Shown here piece after piece: positions 34,922 to 46,423 of a stretch of DNA of 64,000 bases. The notes beneath the pieces are model-generated. The model did no database searches. It had not been told where the DNA came from and saw nothing but the letters and a program-made list of their open reading frames with translations. Within the stretch, counting starts at the first letter, position 1. Each line of letters opens with the position of its first letter. The position numbers were made by a program, and so were the translations under genes. The stretch spans positions 62,001-126,000 of the forward strand of contig VZSF01010137.1 in assembly GCA_013398295.1 (NCBI GenBank). Direction: 5' to 3'. The DNA is from Chionis minor. Taxonomy: Eukaryota > Chordata > Aves > Charadriiformes > Chionididae.

Positions 34922-36066
34922 ACTTCCTCGAGAGAGGGGACCCAAAAGGGTATGGGTGGGGGTTTGGTAGAGCAGCTGTAGAGACTGAGGACGCTACACC
35001 GCTGTCTGCCTTACCTGGTCTTTCAGATGACCCTTCTGTTGTGGGACTGATGAGGGTTGAAGACCAGCAGGTGCCAATTGCTCCTGCCATGGTGCATCAA
35101 CGGCAGTATCGCACCAACCGAGACTCCCTGATTCCCACCCATAACCTGATTCATCGGCTGGAGAGCCCAGGAGCCATCATGAAAAACTTACCCTTTAAAA
35201 GCCCTGTATGGCCAGTGCGAAAGGCTGGTGGAGACTGGACGCTGGCAGTGGACTATCATGGCCTGAAGGAAGTCACACCACCACTGAGTGCTGCCGTGCC
35301 CGACATGCTGGAACTCCAGTACGAACTGGAGTCCAAGGTAGCCCAGTGGTACGCTCCAATTGACATTGCTAATGCCTTTTTCTCTATTCCTTTAGCAGCA
35401 GAGTGCAGGGCACAGTTTGCTGTCACCTGGAGGGGCGTCCGGTCCACCTGGAGTCGACTGCCCCAGGGGTGGAAACACAGCCCTCCCGTTTGCCGTGGAC
35501 TGATCCGGACTGCACTTGAGAAGGATGGAGCCCCACAACACCTGCAATACGTTGGTGACATCATTGTGTGGGGTAATACAGCAGAAGAAATTTTCAAGAA
35601 AGGTGAGAAAATAATCAAAATCCTTCCAGAAGCAGGTTTTGCTATAAAAAGAGGTAAGGTCAAAGGACTTGCATGAGAAATACAGTTTTTGGGAGTTAAG
35701 TGGCAAGATGAGCATCGCCGGATCCCACTGGACATGATTAACAAAATAATGTCCCCACCTACTCACAAAAAGGAAACGCGAGCCTTTTTAGGCATTGTGG
35801 GTTTCTGGAGAATGCATATTCCAGGTTACGGTCAGATTGAGAGACCTGTCTGTGAAGTCACTCCAAAGAAAAATGATTTTATGTGGAATCCTGAGGAACA
35901 ACAAGCCTTTGAGCAAATTAAACAAGAGATTGTGCATGCAGGAGCCCTTGGACCAGTCCAGACAGGACGGGACATTAAAAATGTGCTCTACACCGCAGCC
36001 GGGGACGATGGCCCTACCTGGAGCCTCTGCCAGAGAGCACCAGGGAGACTCACGTTCAACCCCTAG
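34867..36066 (+). pseudogene. ERV pol remnant: protease end, reverse transcriptase, start of RNase H
   Basis: One reading frame runs from 34867 to 36066 with a single in-frame TGA at 35674-35676. It shows PVWPVRKAGGDWTLAVDY, then AVPDMLEL, YAPIDIANAFFSIPL and LPQGWKHSP, in the ERV-L order of reverse transcriptase blocks. The catalytic Y-x-D-D box reads YVGD (35548-35559): the first Asp is Gly. The region after the TGA carries the thumb/connection (FLGIVGFWRMHIPGYGQIE) and ends at a stop in 36064-36066. By family it would copy RNA to DNA; here it is inferred inactive. Confidence 0.85.
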
Positions 36067-36420
36067 GATTCTGGAGTCGGGGAAACAAAGGCTTCGGGGC
36101 CAACTGTACCCCAACTGCGAACGAAATCTCGGCAGCATATGAAGGATCTTGTTGTGTTGTAGGAAAACGTTGAAGGTGGAAAGCTGCTGTGTGGAGTCCT
36201 ACGCGACGAGTTGCAGAAGTGGCTGAAGGAGAAGGTGAACCGAGTCTGGGCTGCTGAACCGTGGCAGGGTATTGCTGCCTGGCTAGGGAAGCTGGTCGTG
36301 AAGTCCATCACATAGATGCCCACATTCCTAAAAGTCGGGCCACTGAGGAGCAATGAAACAACCAAGTAGCGGATCAGGCTGCTAAAATTTTCCAGGTAGA
36401 TTTTCCAAATGAGATTGACT
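36067..36420 (+). pseudogene. ERV RNase H remnant
   Basis: Frame-broken sequence. The recognisable piece is DAHIPKSRATEEQ followed by a TGA at 36354-36356 and then NNQVADQAAKI-like sequence, the typical end of the ERV-L RNase H region. Other catalytic residues could not be placed. Confidence 0.6.
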
Positions 36421-36798
36421 GTCTCACACTCCCTCAAGCCCCCCAGGTTAAGCCCCACGTGCTTACAAAGGTGGAAGCAAGCGCTGGATGGCTGGAAACC
36501 TGTGCCGTGTCCCATGCCACTGCCCGGAATACCATCCTGGCTCTTAAAAAAGCAAGACTTGTGGTGACATGGGATTCCAGAAAGAATCGAGTTGGACAAT
36601 GGGACTCATTTTAAAAACAATCTTATAAATAATTGGGACAAAGACCATGGCATTACATGGGTATACCATATCCCCTATCATGCACCAACTTCTGGGAAAA
36701 TTGAGCAATACAATGGACTGTTAAAAACTACCCTGAAAGCAGTGGGGGGTGGAACCTTTAAAAATTGGGACAAGCACTTAGCACAAGCCATCTGGTGA
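36421..36798 (+). pseudogene. ERV integrase core remnant with 5' deletion
   Basis: Two pieces in different frames: KVEASAGWLETCAVSHATAR (about 36460-36530), then LDNGTHFKNNLINNW to GKIEQYNGLLKTTLKAV (36592-36740). The second Asp (36595-36597) and the Glu (about 36703) of the D,D-35-E triad are visible. The zinc-binding N-terminus and first Asp are not found; RNase H runs almost directly into the mid-core, indicating a deletion of several hundred bases. C-terminal remnants continue to about 37050. Confidence 0.75.
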
Positions 36799-37050
36799 GT
36801 TAATAGCAGGGGATCCATCAGTTGAGCCAGTCCTGCTCCATCAGACCTTTTGCACATGGTAGAAGGGGATAAAGTCCCTGTGGTGCATGAAAGGAATATG
36901 TTGGGGAACTGGGGTTTTCCTACCCCAGTAGGGCAAAGGCAAACCCACTGGTGGGATCGCTTTTGCTCAAGGACCTGGATGTACTCGGTGGGTGATGCTG
37001 AAGAATGGAAAAGTCCAACGTGTACTTCAAGGAAATTTAACCCTGGGTGA

Positions 37051-37344
37051 GAATACTCAATTTTGAGCTGTATTGATGTTAATTGCTACTTAATACTAAT
37101 AGTGTCCAATAAGTGTTTTTCAGGATAACATAGCGGTGATGAAACCGGAGCTAGCTTCATCAAGTGGCATCCAATATCTTCTTCGAGGTGGACACACTAC
37201 CCATGGGCACGAACCACGGTGGATTTCATACGATCTATCCTGCCCTCAGAGACTGCTGTGATAGATGGAAACCTGCAATCATGAACTTAGTGAAGTTAAT
37301 GAACTTTTCTGTATAAAGATAAATCATATATGAGTGATCTCTCT
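37051..37344 (+). other. 3' internal region of the provirus
   Basis: Non-coding sequence between integrase and the 3' LTR remnant. No env frame and no obvious polypurine tract. Confidence 0.55.
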
Positions 37345-37702
37345 ATGTATCTGTGTATAAGTTTGAAGACAGCAAGCAGTAGTGATCTGGCTGTTCACCT
37401 GCCTTGATCCCCTGTTTTCCTGAATCCAGCTCCTGAATCCAGTTTCCATCTGGCAGGGTCCAGTCTGGAATTTTCCCAGTGCCTGCCAGCGACATGATTG
37501 TCATCCTGGGAGCTTGGTTCTGGTTTTGTATATATTTCATCATTTTCTTCTTAATGTTATTATCTTTTCTTTTTATTGTTAGTGTTTCACTGAAACTGGT
37601 TTAGTGGGTTTTTTTTAACCGTTAAATCAGTCTCACCCTTCTGGGAAGGGAGAGGGACACTCTGTCGTTTGTTTAGTGGCCACCCCAGCCTAAACCTTGA
37701 CA
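37345..37702 (+). repeat. 3' LTR remnant (R-U5 only)
   Basis: Matches the 5' LTR from its TATA/R zone onward: GTCCAGTCTGGAATTTT, CATCCTGGGA, TTGGTTCTGGTTTTGTATAT, then GGGAAGGGAGAG and CAGCCTAAACCT, ending TTGACA at 37702. The U3 with TGTCCTGGTTT is absent. Confidence 0.8.
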
Positions 37703-40663
37703 GTTTATATCCCTCTAGTATGACACAGAAATAGAAGTAATTATCAACATTAATAAGTAAAGGAATAGTCTTGAACAGGATTAACTAGTACAATGTTCCC
37801 CTTTTCCCCTGCTTTAGTGAGAATACTTACTTTTTGTTGGGATGGGATATGTAATCCTGTGGAGAGTTATTTTCCCCATCATATCTCACTGCTAAAACAA
37901 AACAAATCTGAAATGAAAAGGCCTCCAGAAGACAAATACGATATTCATTGATATCCTCTGGTGTGAGACTGACAGCACTGCTGAAAAATTGCAACTTTAA
38001 GCTTATTTATGTGAAACTTTTCAGAAGCCATTTATTACCAGTTATCTGCAGTAGATTTTCTTTTCTTGTGTTGCTAATAAGGTATTTCATACTTAACGCC
38101 TTTTAAGCCTTCCGTCGTATGTTAACGTGGCAGCTGGTTGTAAACTTCTAACGTGACACTAAATTAATTTTGCTTGTGACAGCACAGACATCCATAATAG
38201 TGTTCTGGATTTCCATCTTCCGGACACACTTTCCTCTACAACACTGCTAAGCTTGTGCTGCGGCTTCACCCTCCCCCAGGGGAAATGACTGCCAGACCCC
38301 AAATTCCCAGTTGTGGGCACTGGTCTGTCCCACAGCGTGGAACTGCCCAGACTGGGGAGGAGTTCTGCCACTTCCTGCTGGGCCACTGAATTGCTTTGTG
38401 GATCCTCATTCATGCCACAGAGCTCAGATGCCGAACTGCTTACCCAGCGATCCCGAACATCGGAATGAAGTCACAGCCCGAGGCCGTACCTGATGGCTGC
38501 TCGTCCCCGCGCACGCGGGGTCTGCACCGACCCTGAATTTCAGGGTTTAGAGCCTGCAGGATGGCAGGAACGCTTCCTCTGCTCCCCTCTCCAAGTGGCG
38601 TTTCCTCGATCGAGCAGTGCCAGGGCACCGATGGCACGGGAGCAGGATTATCGCATTATCAGCGGCTCTCACCAGATGACATGGTGTGAGACTTTTAATC
38701 ACGTTATTTCTATAATTCTACAGCCATAGCTTTGCCTTTTATTGTATCTCCTGCTTTTTGGTTCGCATAGGGACTAAAATAAATTTTGCTGATGAAATAA
38801 AATGGGGTTTCCTACTTACTGGGGGAAAAAAAATCATCCTTCTGGGAGGTGGCAGAGATCTGACTGTTTAGGATCTTATGCTGGGATTTTGCATGTTGTT
38901 GTCTTTCTCGTAGTGTGACCTGGGCTGTGCAGTTTCTTCATTACTCCAAGTCAAAGCGCGCGGTCAACTGATTTTTTTGGTCCTGTATTTCTGGCTTCCG
39001 GCTTTCTTTATGGAGACGTTAATTTTGCCATCTCTTGCTGCCAAGGGCAAAGCTCTTTTCTGGCTCTTGCTGTAGCTCAGTGCTGCTTGGCCGGGGCTTT
39101 AGAGGGCACAGAGGAAAACCTGGCTTTTTGAGGAGACAACTGCCTTTGGCACGTTGATGGGGGCCCGGCAGAGCTGGAAGCCCGTAGAGATGAGGGTTAC
39201 TGTGGATGCTGCTGCTGGGCTAAAGTCACCGGTTCATAAAGGACTGTAAGTATAAAAAAGACTGTAAAAAAAAGTACAATAAAGACTGTAAACCGTTTAT
39301 GCTGGCTTACCCATAAGGACTCATTCTGTGGTTCTTTGGTTTTGTTCTCCCCAACTAACCCACTCCTCAGGTCAAAGCAAAACCAGGTGTCCCTTGGCTG
39401 TTTGTAGAGTTTGACCGAACTACTGAGAGCAGTGCTGAGCCCGGGGGATCACTGCCGACCTCATTTTACCCAAACACTCTTTGCATTTCAACCGTTCAGC
39501 CCCTTTCATGCTATTTTTCTGCTTTGCTTTTGTTGCCTTGCTCCATTTTCTGCCTCACCAGGGAGAAGCTACGGGTCCCAGCCAAAAGCCACCTGCTGGA
39601 GCTCTCGTTGGTGGGCTCCATTTTTGCCTTCAGCTTCTACAAAGGCTTCAGCCCAGGGGCTCTGCGAATGGACCCACATCTCCTCGCTGGAGCTGCCGTG
39701 CCCTCGGGCCAGCTTTCCCAGCCGGTAATATCAAAGCGGCATCACCCGTCTTACGGCGCAGTCCATGGAGCTGGGAGGCCTCGGAGCAAGTCGGCACTTG
39801 CTGGGAGGTGAGGTTTCTCTCCTCCTTCAGTCGCTGCTCACGTCTGGGGCTGGTGGTGACTTTGGTAAGGAATATCAGTGTACTGGACTTTGTCTGAGGC
39901 AATGCCATTTTTTTAGGTTCCTGGCCAAGCCGGCTATTCCCAGTGCTCATTACAGCCCGGTGAAGTCACCGAGTGCGTGACACAAAACCCACAGATTTCC
40001 ATTATTCAGCTTTACCTGTTGTCCTGTGTGTGGTGAAGAAGGGGTGGGGTGGGGTGGGNGAATTTCTGGGTAGTTTAAGCTTGTAAGTGAAGGAGTGTAG
40101 GGCAGCAGGCTATCCTGATGTGGCAGTGTTCATTTCTGCTTGACATGCTCTTGGAAAGCGATGCATATAACAGGTTCAAAGTGCTGAGCTATGTAAGCTT
40201 TCCCAGCTTCCAAACCATAGGAATGCACAAGATCAACTTTCAGGACATTGAGAACTCAGCATAACGAAAAAAAACCCCAAACTTGAACTGCTTTTAACAG
40301 TAACATTAATCCTTTCCACACAGGTTGTTTAAAGATAGAAGTTCAATGCAGTAGGTTATGTGGTTTTGGGAATGTTTTTGGTTATGTGTATGTATATGAA
40401 AATATTTGTACGTGAACTTCCAGCCCGACTAAATTTTAAACTCTGCAGAAACTGTGCAATCCTACTTTCTTATGTCTTTTCTTTAATCTTCAAATGATGT
40501 CCTTGCAAAAAATCTGCTCTGATTATATTCTTTATATCTTAAACTTCATTTGAATTTAGTCTGAATACAGACTTCTGCTTCCTTTCTTTAACTGACTTAC
40601 ATTTTTGCTGTAGCTGATTAGATGGTCTTCAAGTTGCCTTTTCACACCTGATAAAAAAAGCTT
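37703..40663. other. Intergenic, 3 kb without a recognised gene
   Basis: Includes a short imperfect triplet of GACTGTAA words at 39243-39292 and a single N at 40059 in a G-rich stretch. Open frames at 39411-39980 lie in three overlapping frames and resemble no known family. Confidence 0.55.
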
Positions 40664-40954
40664 GTATGTATCTATATCTATATCTATATCTATATCTATC
40701 TATCTATATCTATATCTATCTATCTATATCTGTATCTGTATCTATATCTGTATCTATATATCTATATCTATATATCTATCTCTATCTCTATCTCTATCTC
40801 TATATCTGTATCTGTATCTATATCTACATCTATATCTGTATCTATATCTGTATCTGTATCTATATATCTATATCTATATCTGTATCTATATCTATATCTA
40901 TATCTATCTATCTCTATCTCTATCTCTATCTCTATCTCTATCTCTATCTATATC
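40664..40954 (+). repeat. TATCTA-type microsatellite (about 290 bp)
   Basis: Interrupted array of TATCTA, TATCTG and TATCTC units, ending in a run of CTCTAT units before a GC-rich junction at 40955. Because the motif lacks stops in some frames it opens long Tyr/Leu/Ser/Ile frames on the plus strand; these are not genes. Confidence 0.97.
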
Positions 40955-42500
40955 GGGGGGTAATTCTGCCGGATCCCTGCGGCGGGGTTTCCATCCGGAG
41001 CACCCTGCGGTGGAGAGGGGCTCCTGCGGAGCAGTGGGGGTGCGGAGCGGGGGCTGGATGTGCCCCCGAGCCCTCACCCCGCAGGGGGCTGCTGCTGCTC
41101 TGGGGGCTTTTTGCGTGGGGAGCAGGGGGTGTCCTTCCCTTTGCGCTCCGTGTAAGGTCCGGCGAGGGGCTGCGCCTGCCGGTTTCGAAGGCTGCCAGCT
41201 CTTACTCATCATGAGATTTTGGGGGTGGTTTTAAAGACAACCTCGGAGTAGGCAGGTGCGTCCGATTTAAAGGTGTTTGCAGTCTGTTGAAGCGAGCGAT
41301 GTAGAACCGTCCTCGTGCTCGTTAATGCTGCCCACGGACAAGGGTGACCTGCGAGAGCCCTTCCAGCCCGCGGGTCCCTGCGCTGGGGAGCGAGCGGCCG
41401 GGTCCCGCGTCCCCTTTGCAGCCCCCACCGCCCCCCCCGACCTTTAACATCTTGTATTTCGCTGTTTGGTTTTACCTTCACTTCTATAGTGCCTAAGCTC
41501 ATCCGTAAACATACCATCCTGGCTCTTAATTAGGTGTATTAATTCTATTCTTATAGGTCGTTTGAGCCTTACTTGGATGTTTAAGATCACTTCATAATAC
41601 TTAACAGAATTTGAATAAAGGAAATGTATTTAAAGACCACGTGTTTCTTCTCCCTGCTTGACTAGGGTTTATTTTTACTTGCGCACACAGGCTGCTGTGT
41701 CTCTGACCTCTGTTGTGTTCTATTCAATCTTGTGTCACAATCTGAAATGTCATATATTAGGGCCACATATTATGGTGTAAACATGACATAGGTGACATTT
41801 TACACATTAAATGGAGAAGAGACTGGCCACGTGAGGACCTGCCGGCTTAGGGGCCCAGCCCACCTCATTGATTTAATTGAGGAAAATGCATTATTAAGAC
41901 TCTTTTAATTGCACTTTGGATGGAAATTCTCTGACGTATCTGTCTACTTTCCTTCCTCTTCGCCTCTCATCCCTCCTGATTTAGATCTCAATCTGTTGCG
42001 CCTTTTGTCCCTCTGGGGTTAGACCTCCTCCTCTGTGAGCGCTTCTTTGGGATGCTCCTGCCCTAAATCCCTGCATCCAAACCTCCAGCCTCCTGGCAAA
42101 CTGGCCCTGAAGTCCATGCCTATCTCCAGCCCTCTTGGATGACGTGCTCCAGCAGCCCCAGCCCTGCCAGCCTGCTTGTCCTGACCTCAGTGGTGGCTTC
42201 CAGCGGGACTCGGCTGGGATCACTGGCACAGATCTCCTGTGGGCAGAGCCCCGTGGCACCTCGGTGCTCTCTGCCCACCTCCCCCCTGCCGCTGGCCAGA
42301 GGTTTCCTCTTCTGTAGCTCCTGCACGTGTTGAAGGAAAGCAGGTTCCTCCTGCGGCGGTCCTGCTTTCCTGCCATGCACGCATGGAGGGAGCTTATGGC
42401 ACCAAACTGTATTTCTTCTAAATTTGAGCTCCTTGGACTTTAGATTCCAAACTGTCACCTTGAGGCAGGCGCAAAACGTACACAAGTTCTGAGTGTGGCT
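40955..42500. other. Intergenic, no gene recognised
   Basis: GC-rich from 40955 to about 41450, then average. No exon or element recognised. Confidence 0.55.
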
Positions 42501-43123
42501 CTTGCTGGCAGCCCAGAACCCCCCCGGCCCCTGGGCTGCATCCCCACAGCGGGGGCAGCAGGGCCGGGGGGGGATTCTGCCCCTCTGCTCCGCTCGGGGG
42601 AGACCCCGCCTGGAATCCTGGGTCCAGCTCCGGGGGTCCCGACAGCAGAAGGACACGGAGCTGTTGGAGCGGGGCCGGAGGAGGCCCCGGAGATGCTGGG
42701 AGGGCTGGAGCCCCTCTGCTGGGAGGACAGGCTGGGAGAGCTGGGGGGGTTCAGCCGGGAGAAGAGAAGGCTCCGGGGAGACCTTCCAGCCCCTGCCAGG
42801 GTCTGAAAGGGGCTCCAGGAAAGCTGGGCAGGGACTCGGGATCAGGGAGTGGAGCCACAGGACGAGGGGTGATGGTTTCACACTGGCAGAGGGAGATTGA
42901 GATGAGCTGTTGGGCAGAAATTGCTGGCTGTGAGGGTGGGGAGCCCCTGGCCGGGGTTGCCCAGAGCAGCTGTGGCTGCCCCATCCCTGGAGGTTCAAGG
43001 CCAGGTTGGACGGGGCTGGGAGCAGCCTGGTGTGGTGGGAGGTGTCCCTGCCCAGGGCAGGGGGTGGCACTGGATGGGCTTTAAGGTCCCTTCCCACCCA
43101 AACCACTCTGTGGCTCTGTGATC
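42501..43123 (+). mobile_element. CR1 LINE, 5'-truncated, GC-rich (type B)
   Basis: Plus-strand copy from CTGGCAGCCCAGAACC to the tail ACTCTGTGGCTCTGTGATC. It is about 620 bp and the most complete type-B copy. The long opposite-strand open frame (to 353 codons) is an artefact of CR1 GC richness. Confidence 0.93.
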
Positions 43124-44567
43124 TCCTGAATAAGGAGAGGTGGGTGTGGGGCTTGGTAGTTTCAATGGGAATCGCCCCCACCTAATCTACTGCTTTAAAT
43201 TCTTGTTTGAAAAGCCAGAAACTGTGAAAAGAGAAACCAAACTGATGCTTGAGTTCCCACAGTTTTCCTGGCAGAGTGTCATTGTATTTTACACAGTGGA
43301 CAGGCTGCTAAGGTACTGAGATAAGCAACGACTCCGCGATTTTCCCGCCTGCTCTCTGATGCCTTTGATTTTGTAAATCTCTTTATTCTACAATATGTGA
43401 TAGGAAAAGGCCACCTCGCTGATACAAAAAGCCACGGCAGGAAACAACAATAATGTATACTTACTGTCCAGCTTTGTGTCTAAAGCTCTTTTGTGCTTGG
43501 ATTTAGGAAAAAAAAAAAAGCTGCTTTTATTATTTTGGTGAGTTTTATCTCTTCAGCCGGTCTGGAGACAGAGTATTAGTCAGATGTGTGGGTAGTGAAT
43601 TACCCATGATGTCAAACTCCGTGTCGTTAATTAAAAATACATGCTTTTGACATATTAAGCACTCATTAAAAGCACCATCCTTTGTCTGGAGGGGCACAGC
43701 GTTGCACTCTGAAATGGGATGAGCTGACAAGACGAGAGGGCTCGCTTGCAGAGAGCGAAAACTGGGTAGATTAAACGGAAAGAATGGAAGTGTTGCTTTG
43801 GATTATGCTTTTGCTTATCTCCCAAGGAATAAATCTCGAGGGATTAGCTGGCTGGCTGGGTGAGAACTAGCAGGTGAAGTACTGCCATTTTTTCACTGAC
43901 TGGTAAAATTGTTTTTCTGATTTAATCCGCATAGCGCAGCACAGTCTCTGTTGGTTAGTGTATCCTTATGGCTGGTGGGTTCTCAGGGAGATGAGAAATT
44001 GTATTTTTTTTTAAAATTCATGTGACACGCTGCTAAAATGAACAATATTTATTTTTTCCTCAGGCTATATTTTCAGGTATGCATTTGAACGGAGACCTGC
44101 GGTGCTGTAGTATTTCCTTAGCGCTGAAAGTTAGGTTTCTTTTATTTAAGAAGCAGGAATTAAGCATGCCTTAATTGATGCAAAATATGTCAAGCTGTTA
44201 TTCCTTAACACCGAAAGAGAAGCGATAACAATGTCCTTGGCCTTGGCTCAGGACCGTGGCATGCACTGAAAGCCGTGCTCAGGTGCCGCGGGGCGCCGGT
44301 GCCGGAACCAGCGGAACCGTGTCCCGGGAAGGGTGTCCCTCTGTTTCCACCTGCCCTTCCAAACGTTTGGTTCCCGTCCCTGCTGGAAGCGCCGCAGTCG
44401 CGGTTCAGGGCCCCTGGCAGCGGGGCTTGGGTGCTGGACCCTCCTCCCAAGCAGGGGGTACGTCCCCGGGGTGTGCTCTTGGGGGCTGGATTGATTGACC
44501 GGGGCATCCGGGGGAGACAGGCTGTAATGGAGGTGTGTTTTATTTACTTATTCTTTGGAGGAAAAGA
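43124..44567. other. Intergenic, no gene recognised
   Basis: A GC-rich patch lies at 44230-44520. No exon or element recognised. Confidence 0.55.
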
Positions 44568-45182
44568 ATGAAGTAAAAGGAAATCTTAAAAAAAGAAAAA
44601 AAAAAGGAAAAAAAAGAAAAAAGAGAAAAAGAAAAACTAAAAAAGAACAAAAAAGTAAAAAAAAAAGAAAAAAGAAGAAAAAAGAAAAAAGNAAGAAAAG
44701 AAAAAGGAAAAGGAAAAAGAAAAAGTGAAAAAAGCAAAAAGCAAAAAGCAAAAAAGAAAAAAGAAAAAAGAGGAATAAAAAGGAAAAAAGAAAACAAAAA
44801 TAAAAAGGAACAAGAAAAAAAGAAAAAAGAAAAAGGAAAAATCAAAATAAAATAAAATAAAATAGAAAGGAAAAAAGAAAAAAGAAGAAAGAAGAGAAAG
44901 AAAAAGAAAAAAGGANGGAAAAGAAAAAGAAAAAATAAAAAAGAAAAAAGGAAAAAGAAAAAAGGAAAAAGAAAAAAGGGAAAAGAAAAATAAAAAGGAA
45001 AATAGATAGAAAATAGGAAAAAGAAAAACAGAAAAATGAAAAGGAAAAAAGGTTAAAAGTAAAAGAAAAAAGAAAAGAAAAAGGAAAAGGAAAAAGAAAA
45101 AGTGAAAAAAGCAAAAAGCAAAAAGCAAAAAAGAAAAAAGAAAAAAGAAGAAAAAAGAAAAAAGAAAAAGAAAAAAAAAAGT
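44568..45182 (+). repeat. Purine-rich A/G tract (about 615 bp) with internal duplication
   Basis: Almost only A and G on the plus strand, built of AAAAAG and AAAAGG words. A segment of about 75 bp with GTG and GC-A5 interruptions occurs at 44695-44771 and again at 45072-45148, 377 bp apart. Single Ns at 44692 and 44916 mark uncertain places. Phe-rich minus-strand frames are artefacts. Confidence 0.95.
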
Positions 45183-46423
45183 GAGAGACTGAATTATAAC
45201 TACCCAGGAAAAGGGTTGTCTTGATCCCCATCAGTGAAACTCGAGCACAAACGGAAGGAGCTTCTCTGTTCCGAGCAGCCACGCGAAGAGCAGAGGTAAA
45301 AGCGTGAAATCAGGAGCGCTCCTGAGCCGCTGGGCTCTGCCGTACAGGTTATTATGGGCCAGCGCAGATTTCTTTAATTTTGAAACAGAATAGAAAGTAG
45401 GCAAGAGTTTTTATTAATAGGGGTAAATTTGAGTCAGCTGTGGCATTTCCTTTAAAGCTGTTTTTTAGCTCTAATGGGCAATTGGCGGGTCCTGGGGCTC
45501 TTTGCAGTGCCGGAGGTTGCGCGCAGGGCAAGAGAAGGAGCCTCCCGAAACAGGGTTATGCTCTTCTTCATTTCCGTTCAAGCAGTGAGAGACGCCACCG
45601 CCAAAAGGGAAACCGAAACCCTCCCTTGTTTTGAGTTTGCTCATAATGATTCTGAACAAAATTTATTGGTTCGTTTTGATAATGAAATTAAATTGATGTG
45701 CTATTAAAATAGGAAGACTTGCTATGTGTACCTGATTTAATTCAAAATGGACGCTGGTTATCCACTAAAACCCTGCAATGTGGTATAGATGTGGCTGTTG
45801 TGGTTTATAGTTAATGCTTCATGCACTCGGAGTGAATTTTTGAGAAGAAATGCTTTTTGAGTTGCACTATTTTATATTACTTGAATGGACATACTTGTGT
45901 ATGGGAGCTCTGAAAACGTAGTTGCATCTCTCATTAAATATATTCGAATTAGAGGGAAGATATTTTTGTAGTTTTAAAGCAAGTTAACAGCAGCGCTGTT
46001 CAGGGCCAGTAGCAGGGACAGGGGTAGGTTGGATGCGGTGGCTTGCGGGGTGTGGGGACACCTGGTGTGTCGTGCCACAGTCCCAGATTTTAGAGAGAGT
46101 TCTCAAAAATAGCATTAAAGTAGGGCAGCTGGCTGCCATCTCCCTCGCGGCACCCTCCTGCTCTTCCCAGCTTTGCCCTCCGCTCCGGCAGGCGGCCGCT
46201 GCCGCTCTCCGTGACGCCGCAGAGATGTGCGAAGCGGCCTCGGACCCCCTGCCAGGGATTTTGGGTGGTCGGTAGCTGCCGGTGAGGGGCCGGCCGCAGT
46301 GATCCTCGCTTCGGAGAGAGGGGGCAGCCCTGGGCTCCGCCAGGAGATGCTCCCACAGCCCGGGAAGGCGAGAGCCGGTGTGGCAAAGTCCCGCTGTCTT
46401 CTCACCGCTGGACGCCGACCAGG
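45183..46423. other. Intergenic, no gene recognised
   Basis: AT-rich up to about 46000, then a CpG-richer patch at 46130-46420 directly before the solo LTR. No exon recognised. Confidence 0.55.

Larger units (their letters stand above)
32474..37702 (+). mobile_element. Degenerate ERV-L-like (class III) endogenous retrovirus
   Basis: Order seen: 5' LTR (32474-33285), seven bases, a primer-binding-site-like TGGTGCCCAGCGTGGGGC (33293-33310), gag, protease (split by a gap), reverse transcriptase, RNase H remnant, integrase remnant, then a truncated 3' LTR (about 37345-37702). No env-like frame is present, as usual for ERV-L. The binding site resembles a tRNA-Lys-type site. Stops, frame changes, altered active-site residues and a deletion show it is dead. 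Flanking GATTC (left) and GTTTA (right) do not form a clear target duplication. Confidence 0.88.

Noticed and set aside
32474..37702. Possible intact, recently active provirus
   Set aside because: A stop codon, altered protease and reverse transcriptase active sites, a pol deletion and a truncated 3' LTR all argue against function.
40662..41234. 190- and 182-codon plus-strand frames
   Set aside because: Low-complexity translation of the TATCTA microsatellite running on into unrelated GC-rich DNA.
42120..43181. 353-codon minus-strand open frame
   Set aside because: Antisense translation of a GC-rich CR1 copy; the same peptide words recur at 26027-26590 and 51202-51705 because those are CR1 too.
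44540..45282. Phe-rich minus-strand frames that look like membrane proteins
   Set aside because: Translations of an A/G tract; composition alone gives the hydrophobic appearance.
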